Shown here one piece after another: positions 34,189 through 46,800 of a stretch of 64,000 bases of DNA. The notes beneath the pieces are model-generated. The model was not told where the DNA came from. It searched no databases and was given only the letters and a program-made list of their open reading frames with translations. Each line of letters opens with the position of its first letter. Within the stretch, counting starts at the first letter, position 1. The stretch comes from Polytrichum commune (taxonomy: Eukaryota; Streptophyta; Polytrichopsida; Polytrichales; Polytrichaceae), in the NCBI GenBank assembly GCA_950295325.1, contig OX485809.1, forward strand, positions 17,684,144 to 17,748,143, written 5' to 3'. Position numbers and translations under genes: made by a program.

Positions 34189-35654
34189 CACAAGTCCGAA
34201 TAGTGCTGTCCCGGCGAAGTTTCTCAACCATTCTCCTCATTCATTTTGTGGATCTTGACGGCATCTACATCATACTGAGCGAGTGTTTCTCTTTAGCATT
34301 TACATTAAATACCCTTGATTATTGCATTTTCAAGAATCGTGAGGGAGGGGAGATATTTACTTACTAGTGGACTCTAGCACTTTTGAGGAATTTTGCTCGG
34401 CTTTATCCCTTCCTCCGTGGACGTCGTCTGAGATACTCTCAAATACTACACGAATTTTGTATACGTAACGGAGGAGAATATATTATCAGCGCAGTGTGTA
34501 GTAGATAAACAACCTTCCCATGTTCTGAGACGCCCTGCTTCTGTCCTGTTGAGAGCATGCCCCTCTCTACACAACGAAGGAGTTTAAGGCCGTGGATATT
34601 CTCATTTTCAACATTTACTTGTTGTGCAAGATTTAGGGTGTTGGTTTGGGTGGGGTGTTGGTTTTAGCACCATCTACCTTATGTATGATCATTATGCAAT
34701 CTGAGTTGATGAGCCAAGTGTTAAACAGTCTTGTATCCAATTGTGATCTACAATCACCAATAATAGAAGTAGGCTTAGAAGAATTCGGTGAGATATTTGA
34801 AATTGTCTCCCATTCTTACAGTTGTTGACGAGCTCTTGATATTGGTGTTGGTCTTCTTGATTGTAGACCTGATCTACGCTGCATGGTCTTGCTACAATAG
34901 GAAAGTTTACCTGGAAGAACGTCTACTAGGCTCAGCCAGAACACCAATTTGGTATCAGATAGGCTTTCTGTTCTCTCTTACCTTGCGGCTCTTGTCGGCT
35001 TGAAGAAGAGTACTCTCTCACTAGTGGTGTTGGAGCATTTCTTGGCTACATCTTATGTGAGGAACTAAATGTGGTCGTGCTTCAAATGTTATTTTCCTCG
35101 CAGGTTTGATCATTTGATCGGGAAGTGGAGCATCAGTGCGGCTGATGAGGTTAACAGAGGTGCAAGGTACCGTGCCAATTTGTCATAGGCAAGATGTTAT
35201 TAAACTTGCCAAGAAAGTGTTTGATTGTTATGTAGTAAGATACGTCATTGAAACTCTTCCAAGTATAGTGGTATAATGTACACGTGCTCTATCATCACGT
35301 AATTGGGATTATGTGAAGGAGAGGACTACCTGTTAGAAGCTGTCTTCTGGCCAGTTTAGGAGCACTATTTGATGGGCATTAGAACAAGCAAACCTCCTAA
35401 TCCTTGACCCGTTCTTCCTGCTCCTGTAAATTGGGCAAAAGATGAGGATAGTACTGTCATACCTTTTCCTAATTTTCAAAGTGAGGCAGAGTCCACTTTT
35501 CATACATGGCAGTTGTTTGGGAGCTAACTCCTAGTTCCAATGGCAACCCATCTTGGGATTTGCAGGGAGAGGAGGGCTTTTGTTGATGTTGTTATGTAGT
35601 GCCCTCTCTTCTCTCGTTTTTTTAAGTAAGGCTGAAGTGCCAAACAAACCCAAC

Positions 35655-35725
35655 AATAATCTGGACACCCTATATTTGAGTGGGATGTGGATCTAAGAAC
35701 TGGCACCAACAAGACATGTGTGATA
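35655..35725 (+). repeat. Dispersed repeat copy in intron 1
   Basis: TATTTGAGTGGGATGTGGAT, ATCTAAGAAC and GACATGTGTG match the family seen at 20530-20615 and inverted at 63897-63990. The copy is intronic and in the same direction as the gene. Confidence 0.55.
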
Positions 35726-36375
35726 CATGCTCAAAATATGCTAAGCAGTTTAGGTCATTAGTCAACATGTTAAGGGAATCTATATGACCACTTAATGAGC
35801 ATGAGAATCTTCAGTTTGATAGTGAAGAAGTTATTCATACGTGCTCCAAAAAAATGTAGGCAATTGGCTATGAGTGGGTTTGTTAATCAGGTTGCGCTAA
35901 TCCTATGGAAAGTGGGCACAGAGAGAAAAGTATCCATCTAAGGCATGTCTACCTTACATAAAATTGTCTGGATTTTAACAAGTCCGGATGTTAGCAGTAA
36001 GATGGGGTTAGTGATTGTGAAGGACCCAATTTTACAGTATCGAGAAGCAGAAATTGAGCAATAGTTGCAAGTGACAATATGAAGTTAGAAAGCTTGCACA
36101 GACCTCTTGTAGAAAGAGAAAGAGAGAGGGGTTGCTTCATATACTGTAGTTGTGTTGGACCTCACTCTATAGTTCTTTGTCTATTACTAGTAACATCAAG
36201 CTTACAGTTACTGTCTTGTGGTAGGAAGGGAATCAATTATTTAGTCATTTCATGGAGCATACAGGGCATATTACCACTTACTTTTAGTTTGTCTACGGCC
36301 AGATGCCTTGAAGAACTTACAAGCTTTTTTCTTTGCTCTTCATGCAGAATTCTTGGATCGATGTTGTGAACCAAC

Positions 36376-37829
36376 ATGGACCAGCACATGAATTTTTTAA
36401 ATGTAGGGCAGGAGGTTGAAGCCAAATTCAACACTCCTGGCTTTCGAGGTGCTTGGTTTCTATGCCGGGTAGGTTCATTTGAATTGTACTACAATGGATT
36501 GTTGCATCGATCAGTTTCATAATGTTTTATTTTTGAGCTATTGTTTAATGGACCTTATCTTGTTGTAATGCGTCGAAATTGACCTTCCCTACTTTACTCC
36601 TTTTCCCCCCTGTTGGCTGTAGCCCTTCTGGCTTTGTTTTAATGTGATGTGGTTGTTGCTGTGAAGCTTGCTACATACATAAAATGTTTGTGGTTGTTAC
36701 TATGTTGCATGGGAGCAGAGTAGGTGAACAAAGTTTCTGGTCAGACATGGTTTGATATATTGGTAAAGTTTCCTTATTGCCAAGGAAATAGAAGAAGGTG
36801 TTTAGTAGTGACATGCCAAAATCATGCACAAACGCTTAGAGAGCTGGTTTTGAAAGTCTAAAATGTCATGAGTGGTGACATGCAGATTCTGGAAATAAAG
36901 GATGGGAGAGGTGAACCGAATTGTCTGCTGAAGTATCTAAACTTTGAGGATGGTTTGTGACTTCCTTCTACCTCAATGCATATGACATGTGGTTTATGCT
37001 TTTGTATTCTGAGTAGTGTAAGGTGGCACCTGACTCTTCCAAATATTGTCAAGGTTTTGTCCAGCTGGCATGCGAGACTATGGCAAGTTGAGGATTGTGT
37101 TATTTTTGTAGACCAAAATTTAGATCATGGTATTGCTGAGGCTGACACTCCCTACAAGTTCACTGATACTAATATTTTGTGTTATCTTTGTGGTAAATTT
37201 ACTGATGCTAAATCTATGGACATCATGTAGCTCCCACTTGGCATAAAGCTCGTCAGGCAGATCCTGCTGCCAAACCTAAGTATTGGTCGACCGGAAAGAA
37301 GACCTTGCAGTGGATGATTCGACCACCAGCCCCTGCAGTAATACCAGAGTGTGATTTGGAGGATTTAAAAAAAAGAGCTGCCTTGAAGGAAAGGAAAGAT
37401 GTGATTGTAGTAGCTCTCTTTGATAATGAGTACATGGTTGGAGATATGGTGGAGTGGTGGAAGGATGATGCCTGGTGGACAGGGCGTATTACGGAGCTTT
37501 CTACGACAGACAAGGGTGCTGATGTCGTCACGGTATGATTGGTGATCTTGTGTATGATGCGAGGTTACATATGCTGCTGCCATGCTATCATGTTGTTAAA
37601 CATAAATATGCTGCTAACATTAGTTGTATTTTTTGCTAATATTAAATTTGTCCAGAAGTCTTCCAAGGAAGTTGAAATATGGCCAATACTTAGCGTTCTT
37701 ATTGTGCAGTTGGCTCTGCTTTCCTTTCCACATGGGGAAGGACTTACTTGTGGAGGAATAGAAACCTCTAAGCTTCGCCCAGCATTTTCCTGGAGCCGCC
37801 AAAACCAATGGAGTTTGCTACCACCAAAG
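36376..37829 (+). other. Agenet/Tudor-like module (exons 1-4)
   Basis: Two half-domains of plant Agenet type. The first runs from GQEVEAKF to the WMIRPPAP linker and the second from YMVGDMVEWW to LRPAFSWS, the order found in plant Agenet proteins. An insert of about 30 residues (APTWHKARQADPAAKPKYWS and following) separates the first strand set from the RPP linker. Confidence 0.75.
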
Positions 37830-40800
37830 GTAAAACTATGACTGAATTCTTATGTATCGTTCCTGGCTGGCTCCTTGCAGCAGCGTGAATTTGACTTGAG
37901 TTTCACTCCAATCATTTAGCTGACTTGTGCATTACCACTTACTAAAGTCCAAATGAAAGTTCTTCAAAGGCTTCTATTTTCAGCCGAAGCTTAATTCTCA
38001 AACGCCCAAGAGGTTCATTCTGGGCTTTTGTGATATGTATGTTATATGGTTCACCTTCATAATGATATGCACATGATAATAATATAGGCCAATCTCGTGG
38101 AACTTTGACCCCTATTCAAGTTGTCCAAAAAATTGTCCAATTTATTTCTAGAACCATTGGAATCGTCAAAACAATTGACCTTAAGTGTGGAATACATATT
38201 GCATAAATCATGTATTCCAAAGTCAACATATTTTGACCATTCTTAAATATTGGAGATTTTTTCCACTCACTATGTGCTTTTTTAAGAAGTTTCTCAAATG
38301 AACATTCTAATAATATGTGGCTTGAGAATGTGTAAATCTATGTTAATATCGTCCTCCAGAACTGGGATAGACAAAGACAAGCACTTTTTGATGCCCTACT
38401 TTAAAAGGTTGCCACCCTTGGTAAATATCTCAAACGAGGTGAATGTTAGATGTTTGGTTTTACTGTAGTGTCCACTACAGTCTGGACAAGTAGTTCTAAA
38501 GAAAAATCAAACAAGGAATAAGCCAAAAATCACGTTCTAGTAGTGCCATAAACCATGGTCCTTGAAGGGTTAATATGCATTTTATTGTCTCTGCAGAATG
38601 GTGGCAGATGTGCTACAGGAGAGAAGGCAGAGAAGCCACGTGTGAAGATTATATACTTGCCTGGTGATTCAAGCAGCCTATCAAATCCTCAACAATGTGG
38701 CTCAAAGGATTTGGGTTCCGTTCATAGTAGCCATCAATCACAAAGCACAAATATGCAGTCTGAGTGTAACGGGAACCTGGCAAGCGTTCATTCAGAATGC
38801 ATATCTAAGAAAAGGCACAGCAGTAGTGATCTTACTGACCTGGTGGCCACTTCATCCACCCCATATTCTAGCAATGGCAGTGGAGCTCATGAAGTTGGCA
38901 AGAGTGGTAAGTGGTTGCTGAGGATAGTTACAACTCCATTATGAGATTATGGTGCATCTTGCAATTGCTTAGATCTTGATATCCCTGAGTTTAGTAAATG
39001 ATTGGAGCTTAGTATCTTAAGTAAAAGTTGTCTTTCTCAACATCCAAATTCAAAATAATCTGCATGTCTCACATAACAAGTAATGTATCAAATTCATCAA
39101 AATATGGAGTAGTAATTAGTAAATTTCATAGTTTCTTTGGACTTTGTTACTCCAAATACAATGGATCTGTCGGTTCTCTAAGAGGGGAGCCTTCTTAGCT
39201 AAGACAGGGCGCTTTCTTGAACAGGATAAACTTGAGTATAGTTTGTTCTAATTTAGAGATCTGTCTTATCTCCTGATTCCATTGTGTCAAAACTGAGGTC
39301 TCAGTACATATGCTAGACAGCAATTTGCTGGAGTCTTCCCATGTCTCCAGAGATGTAGCAGAAAATCAAGAGTAGGATCCACTGTCAGCAACTGATGAAG
39401 TCAGCAGGGGATGTGTTGTTGTGGATGGCTCTGGTCAAATGGTTTGTCACCATTGGGCTATTGCTGCATGTTGGATCGGTGTGTAATTTATTTTGGTGTA
39501 TGGTTCTTTCACCTTGCTTCAGATTAAAGTGGAACTCTAAATTTTTAGGATTAACATTCTTTTGTGTTACTCTACTTTTGTGATAGTCTAAAAGTGGATT
39601 GCAAGCTTAGACTCTCTCTGGCATGATATATTATTAGTTAGGGGAAACAGTGCTCATGAGAGGCATTGTGCTTGATCTTTCTGTTACTTATATGTTTAAT
39701 GGTTGCGCAGCTAATACTTTTGTGACTTTTGTTGTACTGGTCCTCATCTTATTAACGTTTGGTTTCAGATTGTTCCACAAGTGCGGAAAGAAGAAGGCAT
39801 AGGTCGACGTCTTTATCAAAAGCAAAGCAGGATACACCCAAAGAGAAAGGAAGGAGGAATGTTTTTAATACTACATCGTTTTGTGTTTCGGATTCAGATA
39901 CAGATGAACTGGGACAGTCAGTGGCTGTACCTAAGCCTCAACAACGTTCAGCAAAGATGCGAATTGGTAATACTTCTCTTCAGTCTTCAATACATGAAAG
40001 TGAGTTTCTTGGTTTAGTTTGTCTCCTGTTACTTTGTTGGCAGGAGTAGGGGGGATTTGCTTTGCTTTAGATTTTCACACGATCTAAGACTTCCATGAGG
40101 TGACAGTCCTCTAGATTGATTTCTGAATGTTTTGGTGTGCTGTGTACAGCCATAGCAGAGGATACCAAAGTCCACGTCAGTGTTCCTGGTCATGATGGTG
40201 AAGACAAAAATTCTGGTGTGGATACCAAGGGGCCTATTCCAACTATTGATATGTGCCCACCCACTGTAGAAACAAATTCTGAGGAACTTTTGAACTCAAG
40301 TTCATTAGCTGAAATATCTTTGCCACATGGTGATTTAACCAAAACACGAGTTATGAGTTGTAAAGAGAGCTCTAATATGGAAGAGTCGCTTTCACATGAG
40401 CATGTAGGCAATAGGTCAGGAGAAGTATACTTACCAACAGAAAATCTGCTAGAAGATGCAGAAGAGCAACAGTTATCTTTGAAAGAAAGTCTCCTTGGAG
40501 ATAAGAACAGCCATCAGATGCTTGCAGAAGATGCATGTAGGGAAGTAGGTGAGACAGGCCACAAAATGGAAATGATACTGGACTCTAAACGTGAAGCAAA
40601 ACGGAAAGTTGCTACTACCGATCAGCCCACAGCTAGACAGATTTCTGGATCCCCAGGTTGCTCTCAGGGAGGAAGTACCTCTTGTTCAGGGAGGGCAGAT
40701 GCTGAGATTTGTGAACTGGCTACAACTTTAGTCAATCGTGAAGCCACAAATAAGGTGGATGATATCATTGGTGAAAATATCACTTCTAATTTCAATACAG

Positions 40801-43800
40801 GCCCTCAAAGCTCAAGGAGCACTCAGCCCAGCCAAGTGTTGGAGCCTTTGATTACTGTGCAGCCCACAAAGCAGAAGCAGAGGGCTACTAAACTCCAGGA
40901 AAATGAGTTCCGTCTGAAAGCTGTGAAGAAAGCTAAAGATGTGTCTCAATTTTGGAAGAAAAGAAAGTTTGGAGGATCAGAAGCTGTTACAGGGAAACGC
41001 CAACGTACGGGTGGGTTAAATGCTAGTAGTAAAATATCTGCCATAAATTGTGATGGTAATGAACGAGCTGAGTCCACTCGAGATGTTGTGCTGTCAAGTG
41101 CTCCATCTACTCCAGTTTGTGTTGAAAATAGAGAGTTCCACTCTGTATGCCATACTGAGTTGGATGTGCCAATGGAGGAAGAGAATAATGAATGCCTTGT
41201 GACAAAAGAGGCGGAGCTGGTTGACACACTGGAGATTAAGGTAACTTCACAACAAATCATCTTGGTTGTTTAACCCCCTTACAAGAACATAGCTTGATGA
41301 AACTCAATCATTTATGCATTGTGGGTTGAATTTGGTCCAACTCAATTGCTGTGCACTTGTGCAGAGTGGGGAGTGTGAGGTATCTGTTGCACCTGTTCAC
41401 TCAAGGGCGACCGCACTAGAGGGTGACAAAGGGCGAGTAACTTTGTCTTTTCTTCAAGAGTGTTCCGAGAAAGTCACACATGCGTTGGTGGACAACATAA
41501 GCACAACTGGTGAGAGATTTTTATATCCATACAATTGTGGTCAGATGTAAGTAGGATTCAAATTTTAATGCATATATTGTTAGTGCTCAGTATATTCTGG
41601 TCAGGGTGGTCACTGATTTTTCTTGGACACAACAGAACGCAGTTGTAAGAAGCCTGCTGCTGAGAAAAGTGACATCTGTCCAGCTGAGGAGATTCAGGTC
41701 AATGATGTTGACCTTGAAGCTGAGCTTGATGCTCTAGAGAGGCTGACAGAGCGGATTGATGGCTTGAAGTGGAAAGTAACTGCAATGAAGAAGCGAGGTA
41801 AAAGAAAACGAGCTGCTAAATTAAGCATGGGGCCGGACGGTCACGAAAAGGATCCAAGGGACGAACCTGTCAGCAGTCCAATGGTTTGTGGTGAGCCACC
41901 TGTGAAGAAGATCTGTGTGGGTAGAATGGAAATACCTACAGAAAGACCCTTGGACCTGAAGGATAGAAAAACAAGTTTAGCTGACAGTACAGGATCCATG
42001 GAGAAGTGTGCTGGTGTCTCAACTGAGATTCCTTGCATGAGAGGTTCATTGAATATGGCTATGAAAGACCATAGCCAGATAGCAACAAAGGAAACTGGCA
42101 GGAATAGAAGACGAAAAAACAGTACACCAACAAAGATTCCAGTACCTTTGAAGGCGGAGCTCCCTGAAGGGCCACTGGTGCAGTTAAGGGGATATACTGG
42201 AAGAGAAGGGAGAAAAAGAATCAACCTCTCTGATGGGCCAGTAGCTTTTGAGCCGCAGGAGTTGGAACAGAGAGTGCCCATGGAGCACCAGAAGAAGGTA
42301 CCTCACGAAAATGTAGCACTACACCGTTTATGCTATGTAGTGTCATGTGCACTATTGGCAAACAGTCTTAACTAGGTTGCTAGTGGCCTAGAAGTGTCAC
42401 ATCTGCTAATTGTCAACATGACACTATGTGTCAACATAAGTTACTATTTCTAATTATTTACATTATGACAATTATTGTAGCCCTTTAGAGTACCTGAGAT
42501 GATAGTTTTACATTTTAGTATGCAAGAGGAAGATATTATTGAGCATACAAGTACCAATTCTCATGTATTTACACTTATGGTCAACTTGTTGACCATAGTG
42601 TAACTTAGGTAGTAGGCATACTCCTCTTAATACCATTGCTCATGTGAGGATATTAGTGTGGACACTATTGCCAAGTCTCATGTGGTTACCATAATGGTCA
42701 AGTTGTTGATCATTAGAGAAAACCTACATGTAGACCTCATAATAGGGTAAGTGACACTATTAAGCTGGTGACACTAAGTTCCATAAACAGTGTACCCCTT
42801 TGGTAGCAGGGAACAGGCGGCTGTTAATACCTATTGATATGGTGATCAGGGATGTTGGAATTTGCAAGAAAAACTCCAGTAAGAGGAATAAACCAGTTCA
42901 TGCAGCTCTGGTGGCTTGTACATGTGAGGCAGTCAGGTCTAAGTCACTTGCAGTCAGAAGCTTATCCACATAGAAAACTTGAAGTAAGCCAAGACCAATG
43001 TTCACTGACAAAGAGTTGTCTGCTGTCTTACAGAAGCTAGGTGGACAAAGGTCAAGAAAAGAGACCCCATCAAATGTTGATCCTTCCAGTGTTAGCAAGC
43101 AGGAAGAGACTGCATTGAGTTCCAAGACAGTTGATAAGTTGAAGATTAAAGAGACTCAGTCAGTGGAGCACATGAGATTGTCACCCTTGAGGTACCAATC
43201 TCTTATTTGTGTGCAATGAATGTGAGAAATAAATGAGTGGGCACATAATGGAAACACTAGTAACATTAGCATTCAGTCCAGTTGGACTAGGGTATATGCC
43301 TGGGGTGACGGTCACAAGTGACCATGAATTAAAGGATTGTTGAAATTTGGACCTAACTGTGAATTCAAGGAATATTAGTGATTCTTGGGGATAAATCCAG
43401 GTCTTTTTATAGACTGTCATAGATGCCTTTAAAGCATTATTAGACAAGCTCACAGTAATATCTGCAGTTAAAATTTTGAAAAAATACAAGTTGAATTTAT
43501 GTCTTGAGTTGGTATTGTTTACATCATACTTACAAGTTGGTATTGTATCTTGAGGTAGAAGGTTACTTGTACGATCTTCATCCAGTTAACTAGCAATCTC
43601 TGATATCAAGACATTATGGTTATGGCTTTGTCACGACTACAGTTGCAATGATAAATTGGATAAAACTAAAATTGGAAGTGTGCGGGAGGTTTGCTACTTT
43701 GTCATCCCCACATCATCTTTATTGATGAAGTTGTAAAATATCCATGACCTTTATAAGTACACTATAGATATGGACTACATCTTTATTGATGGAGTATAAA

Positions 43801-46800
43801 TAGTGTACTTTTGATCGGTACACTAAACAGATGAAATCATGGAATTCTGGTTTCTATGAAAATTAAAAATTTACCAAATAAGAGCAATCATTTTGCACTT
43901 CCCAAGGTGGTCATTGGGTCATAGTCCTCACTAATGCATTGTGAGTTGAGATCTATTTACTTTGCTTTTCAAAGACTTTGTCCTTGCTATTGCCTCTTCT
44001 TCTTGATATTTCATGAGGTTTTGTTTATCAATATCAAAGTGGGATGCATTAAACACCTTGTGCTTTCAATTTAGCAGGGAGACACCAGAGAGGCCTTTTC
44101 TGGCAGCTGATTCAATACCTAAAGCCACACAAGCAGGGAGTGATGGCCTTGTAATGAATCCCGGAGTCAACTCAGTTGCAGCTCAAGGTGTCAAGATGGG
44201 CAAGGTCATCAAACCAAGGGAAGGAATATCAGGTGCTGGGACAACAACCTCATCTTTGCGAAATGTCAATAGAGGTGAGACAGATAGTCAACTGCAGGTC
44301 TTCGATAATCAAATGGGATCTTCTGAAAGTGTATGTGGAGGGATTCCGGACAGACAACAAGCACAAATTCAGTGCAATCCAGTTATTCAGGGAAATGCGC
44401 TAGCTACAACATCTTGTAAAGGGGCAACTGACAAAGGGACTGCAAACACTTTAGGGTCGGAAGATCTCTCAGCAAGGTTGCACAGGAGTAATGTTACAGT
44501 GGTCGACCAGAGAACCCTTGAATCACCAAGAACTATCCCAATTCTTACTTTAGCAGGACAACAACCACCTCTAGGAAGTGCTGGGGAAGTATTTAGAGCA
44601 GTTAAAGACACGGACTCAACCAAGTGCAATCAAAAGAAGCCTCTAGTTAGTATAGAGGTACATGAAATATCATGTGCTTCGATGCCAATGAAAGTAGTAT
44701 CAGGTGCAGAGATCATCCCCTCTGAGAATAATGGTAAGAAAGTGAAGCGGGAGAATGATTTAGGCACTGCCTTTCTCAGGTGCAATGAAGTACTTGTGCA
44801 TTCCCGGAGTGAAAATCCTCAGAGCATGTGCCAACAAAGTGAATGCACTGGGGTTCTGGAGGGGCTAGAAAAATTAAAGGACGAATTTAAAAGTGCCAGC
44901 CAAAGACCATTCAAAACCGTTCAAGAGCAGGCAGCCGTGGCTGAGGTTGTTATAACTCTCTGGCGAAGTATCCATCATGGGATGCAAGATCCTCCAAGTG
45001 CTTTGCAATGTCAGACTATGTTGAAACGACTCAAAGTCATATCTGAGATGTTGAAGATCACTGATTATGATCCAGTTGGGAGCACTTTTAATGTGGTTCT
45101 GCGAGCTTTCAATTCTGAGGACCTATATATAGGTCTTTACAAGACAGAGCCTGAGGCGATCGCGGTGTGCAGTATGATTTCTCGGTGTCAAAAGGTCATC
45201 AGGGAGTTCATCTCTACTTACAAGAAGTCAAGCACACCAACCATGGAATTAGCTTTGACCTCGAATTCAGGAGAAAAGGAGGTCAGTACATATTTTGAAA
45301 CTTGCTCCAGCTTTTGCAACTTTTACCGTGAGTTCTTTTGTCCATGTGTCTGGTAGCTTTTCACGAAACTGTAGTTTCTTAACCCGCTAAAGGAGGAGAC
45401 CCCCAAAAGAAATGGCAAATGAGAATGTTTTCCAAATTTTATGTTTTTCCCCCTATCTTACCCTCTTTTTACTATTTAAATTCAACATACAGACCTGGAA
45501 TTTCTTTCAGTATATGATTTTTATGTATTTCGTCTACTTCAAAAATATCAGGCCTTGCAAACATAATCTGTACTGCACAATTTCTAAGCTTGAAATATAC
45601 ATGAATCCACTACAATCTGAAATCGTTTTTGAAGAATATGGAATTTCTACTGATTATTTATTTATTGGTCTGAAAGAATCTTTAGAGCTCTTTGAAATAT
45701 GTGATTTGTTTAGGCAGGGAATTGAATTTGCTGAGATTTTCAAAAACCTTCAGCCTCAACAAAGAAGCCAAAATTTTGACTTTTGAATCTCTGCTTGCTC
45801 TTTCGCAAGCTGATTATTAGAATGACTTTCAAGCCATGTAGTATAAATTCATCCATTCCATTTACAAAAATAGAATTTTTGAGATCTCTAAAGTTTAACA
45901 GAATCTAAGCAACTGAGATCAGGTGCAACCTGTAAGTTTGACCAAAACTACTGGATCTCAAGTGATTTTGTTTGGTTGGAGTGAGTTTGGCAATGTTCAA
46001 CTCATCTCTGAAACATATACATGTATGATTTGGCTTACTGCTTAGGACATTGAGTTGATAAGCTTTTGGAATACATTGTATTTCCAAATAATACATTCTA
46101 CAGCAAAAGAGATTCCAACATAAAGATTGACTCCTGGTGTTTAACACTGCAGCCAAGCTTTGGACAAAGGCTAGGAGATCCTGTGCCTAGTACATCCAAT
46201 GCGCTGTCAAACAACAGGGTCCAGAACAGCATCCCCTCAGCTGGTGATGCATGTGTACAGAACAGACCAGAGGTCCTGAACATGCAAGCTCTGAAGCCAG
46301 TGGAGACCTTTACCACCAGTCAAATTGCAGACCAACCTTGGAGACATAACTATCCTGGAGTTCCTACAGTAACTCATTCTGCACTGCAGCCTTTAGGGGC
46401 TGGGAATATTTGCACTGCTGTCCAAGTTTCAACTGGGGTTCTGATCTCAGAACAGTTGCCAGCGAGGAATCAAGTTCAAGATGTTTCAGGCAGATTTGGA
46501 GGATTCAACAAGCAAGCCCCTGCATCCTTGCCACAGGCTAGCAACCATACACAACCTCTACAAAATCAAGAACATCCTGTGGGTATCTCATCAAGAGATG
46601 TTTTGAGAAGGCCTTTGGCAACGCCAAATAACATTATAGTGTTAGATTATGACGTCGATAATGAAGATACATGTATGTCACGGGCTGGAGATATCTGCAC
46701 TGCTGTCCACGATTCAACCCGGGTTCCAATCTCAGAACAGATGCCAGTGAGTAATCAAGTTCAAGATGTTTCTGGCAGATCTGGAGGATTCACCAAGCAA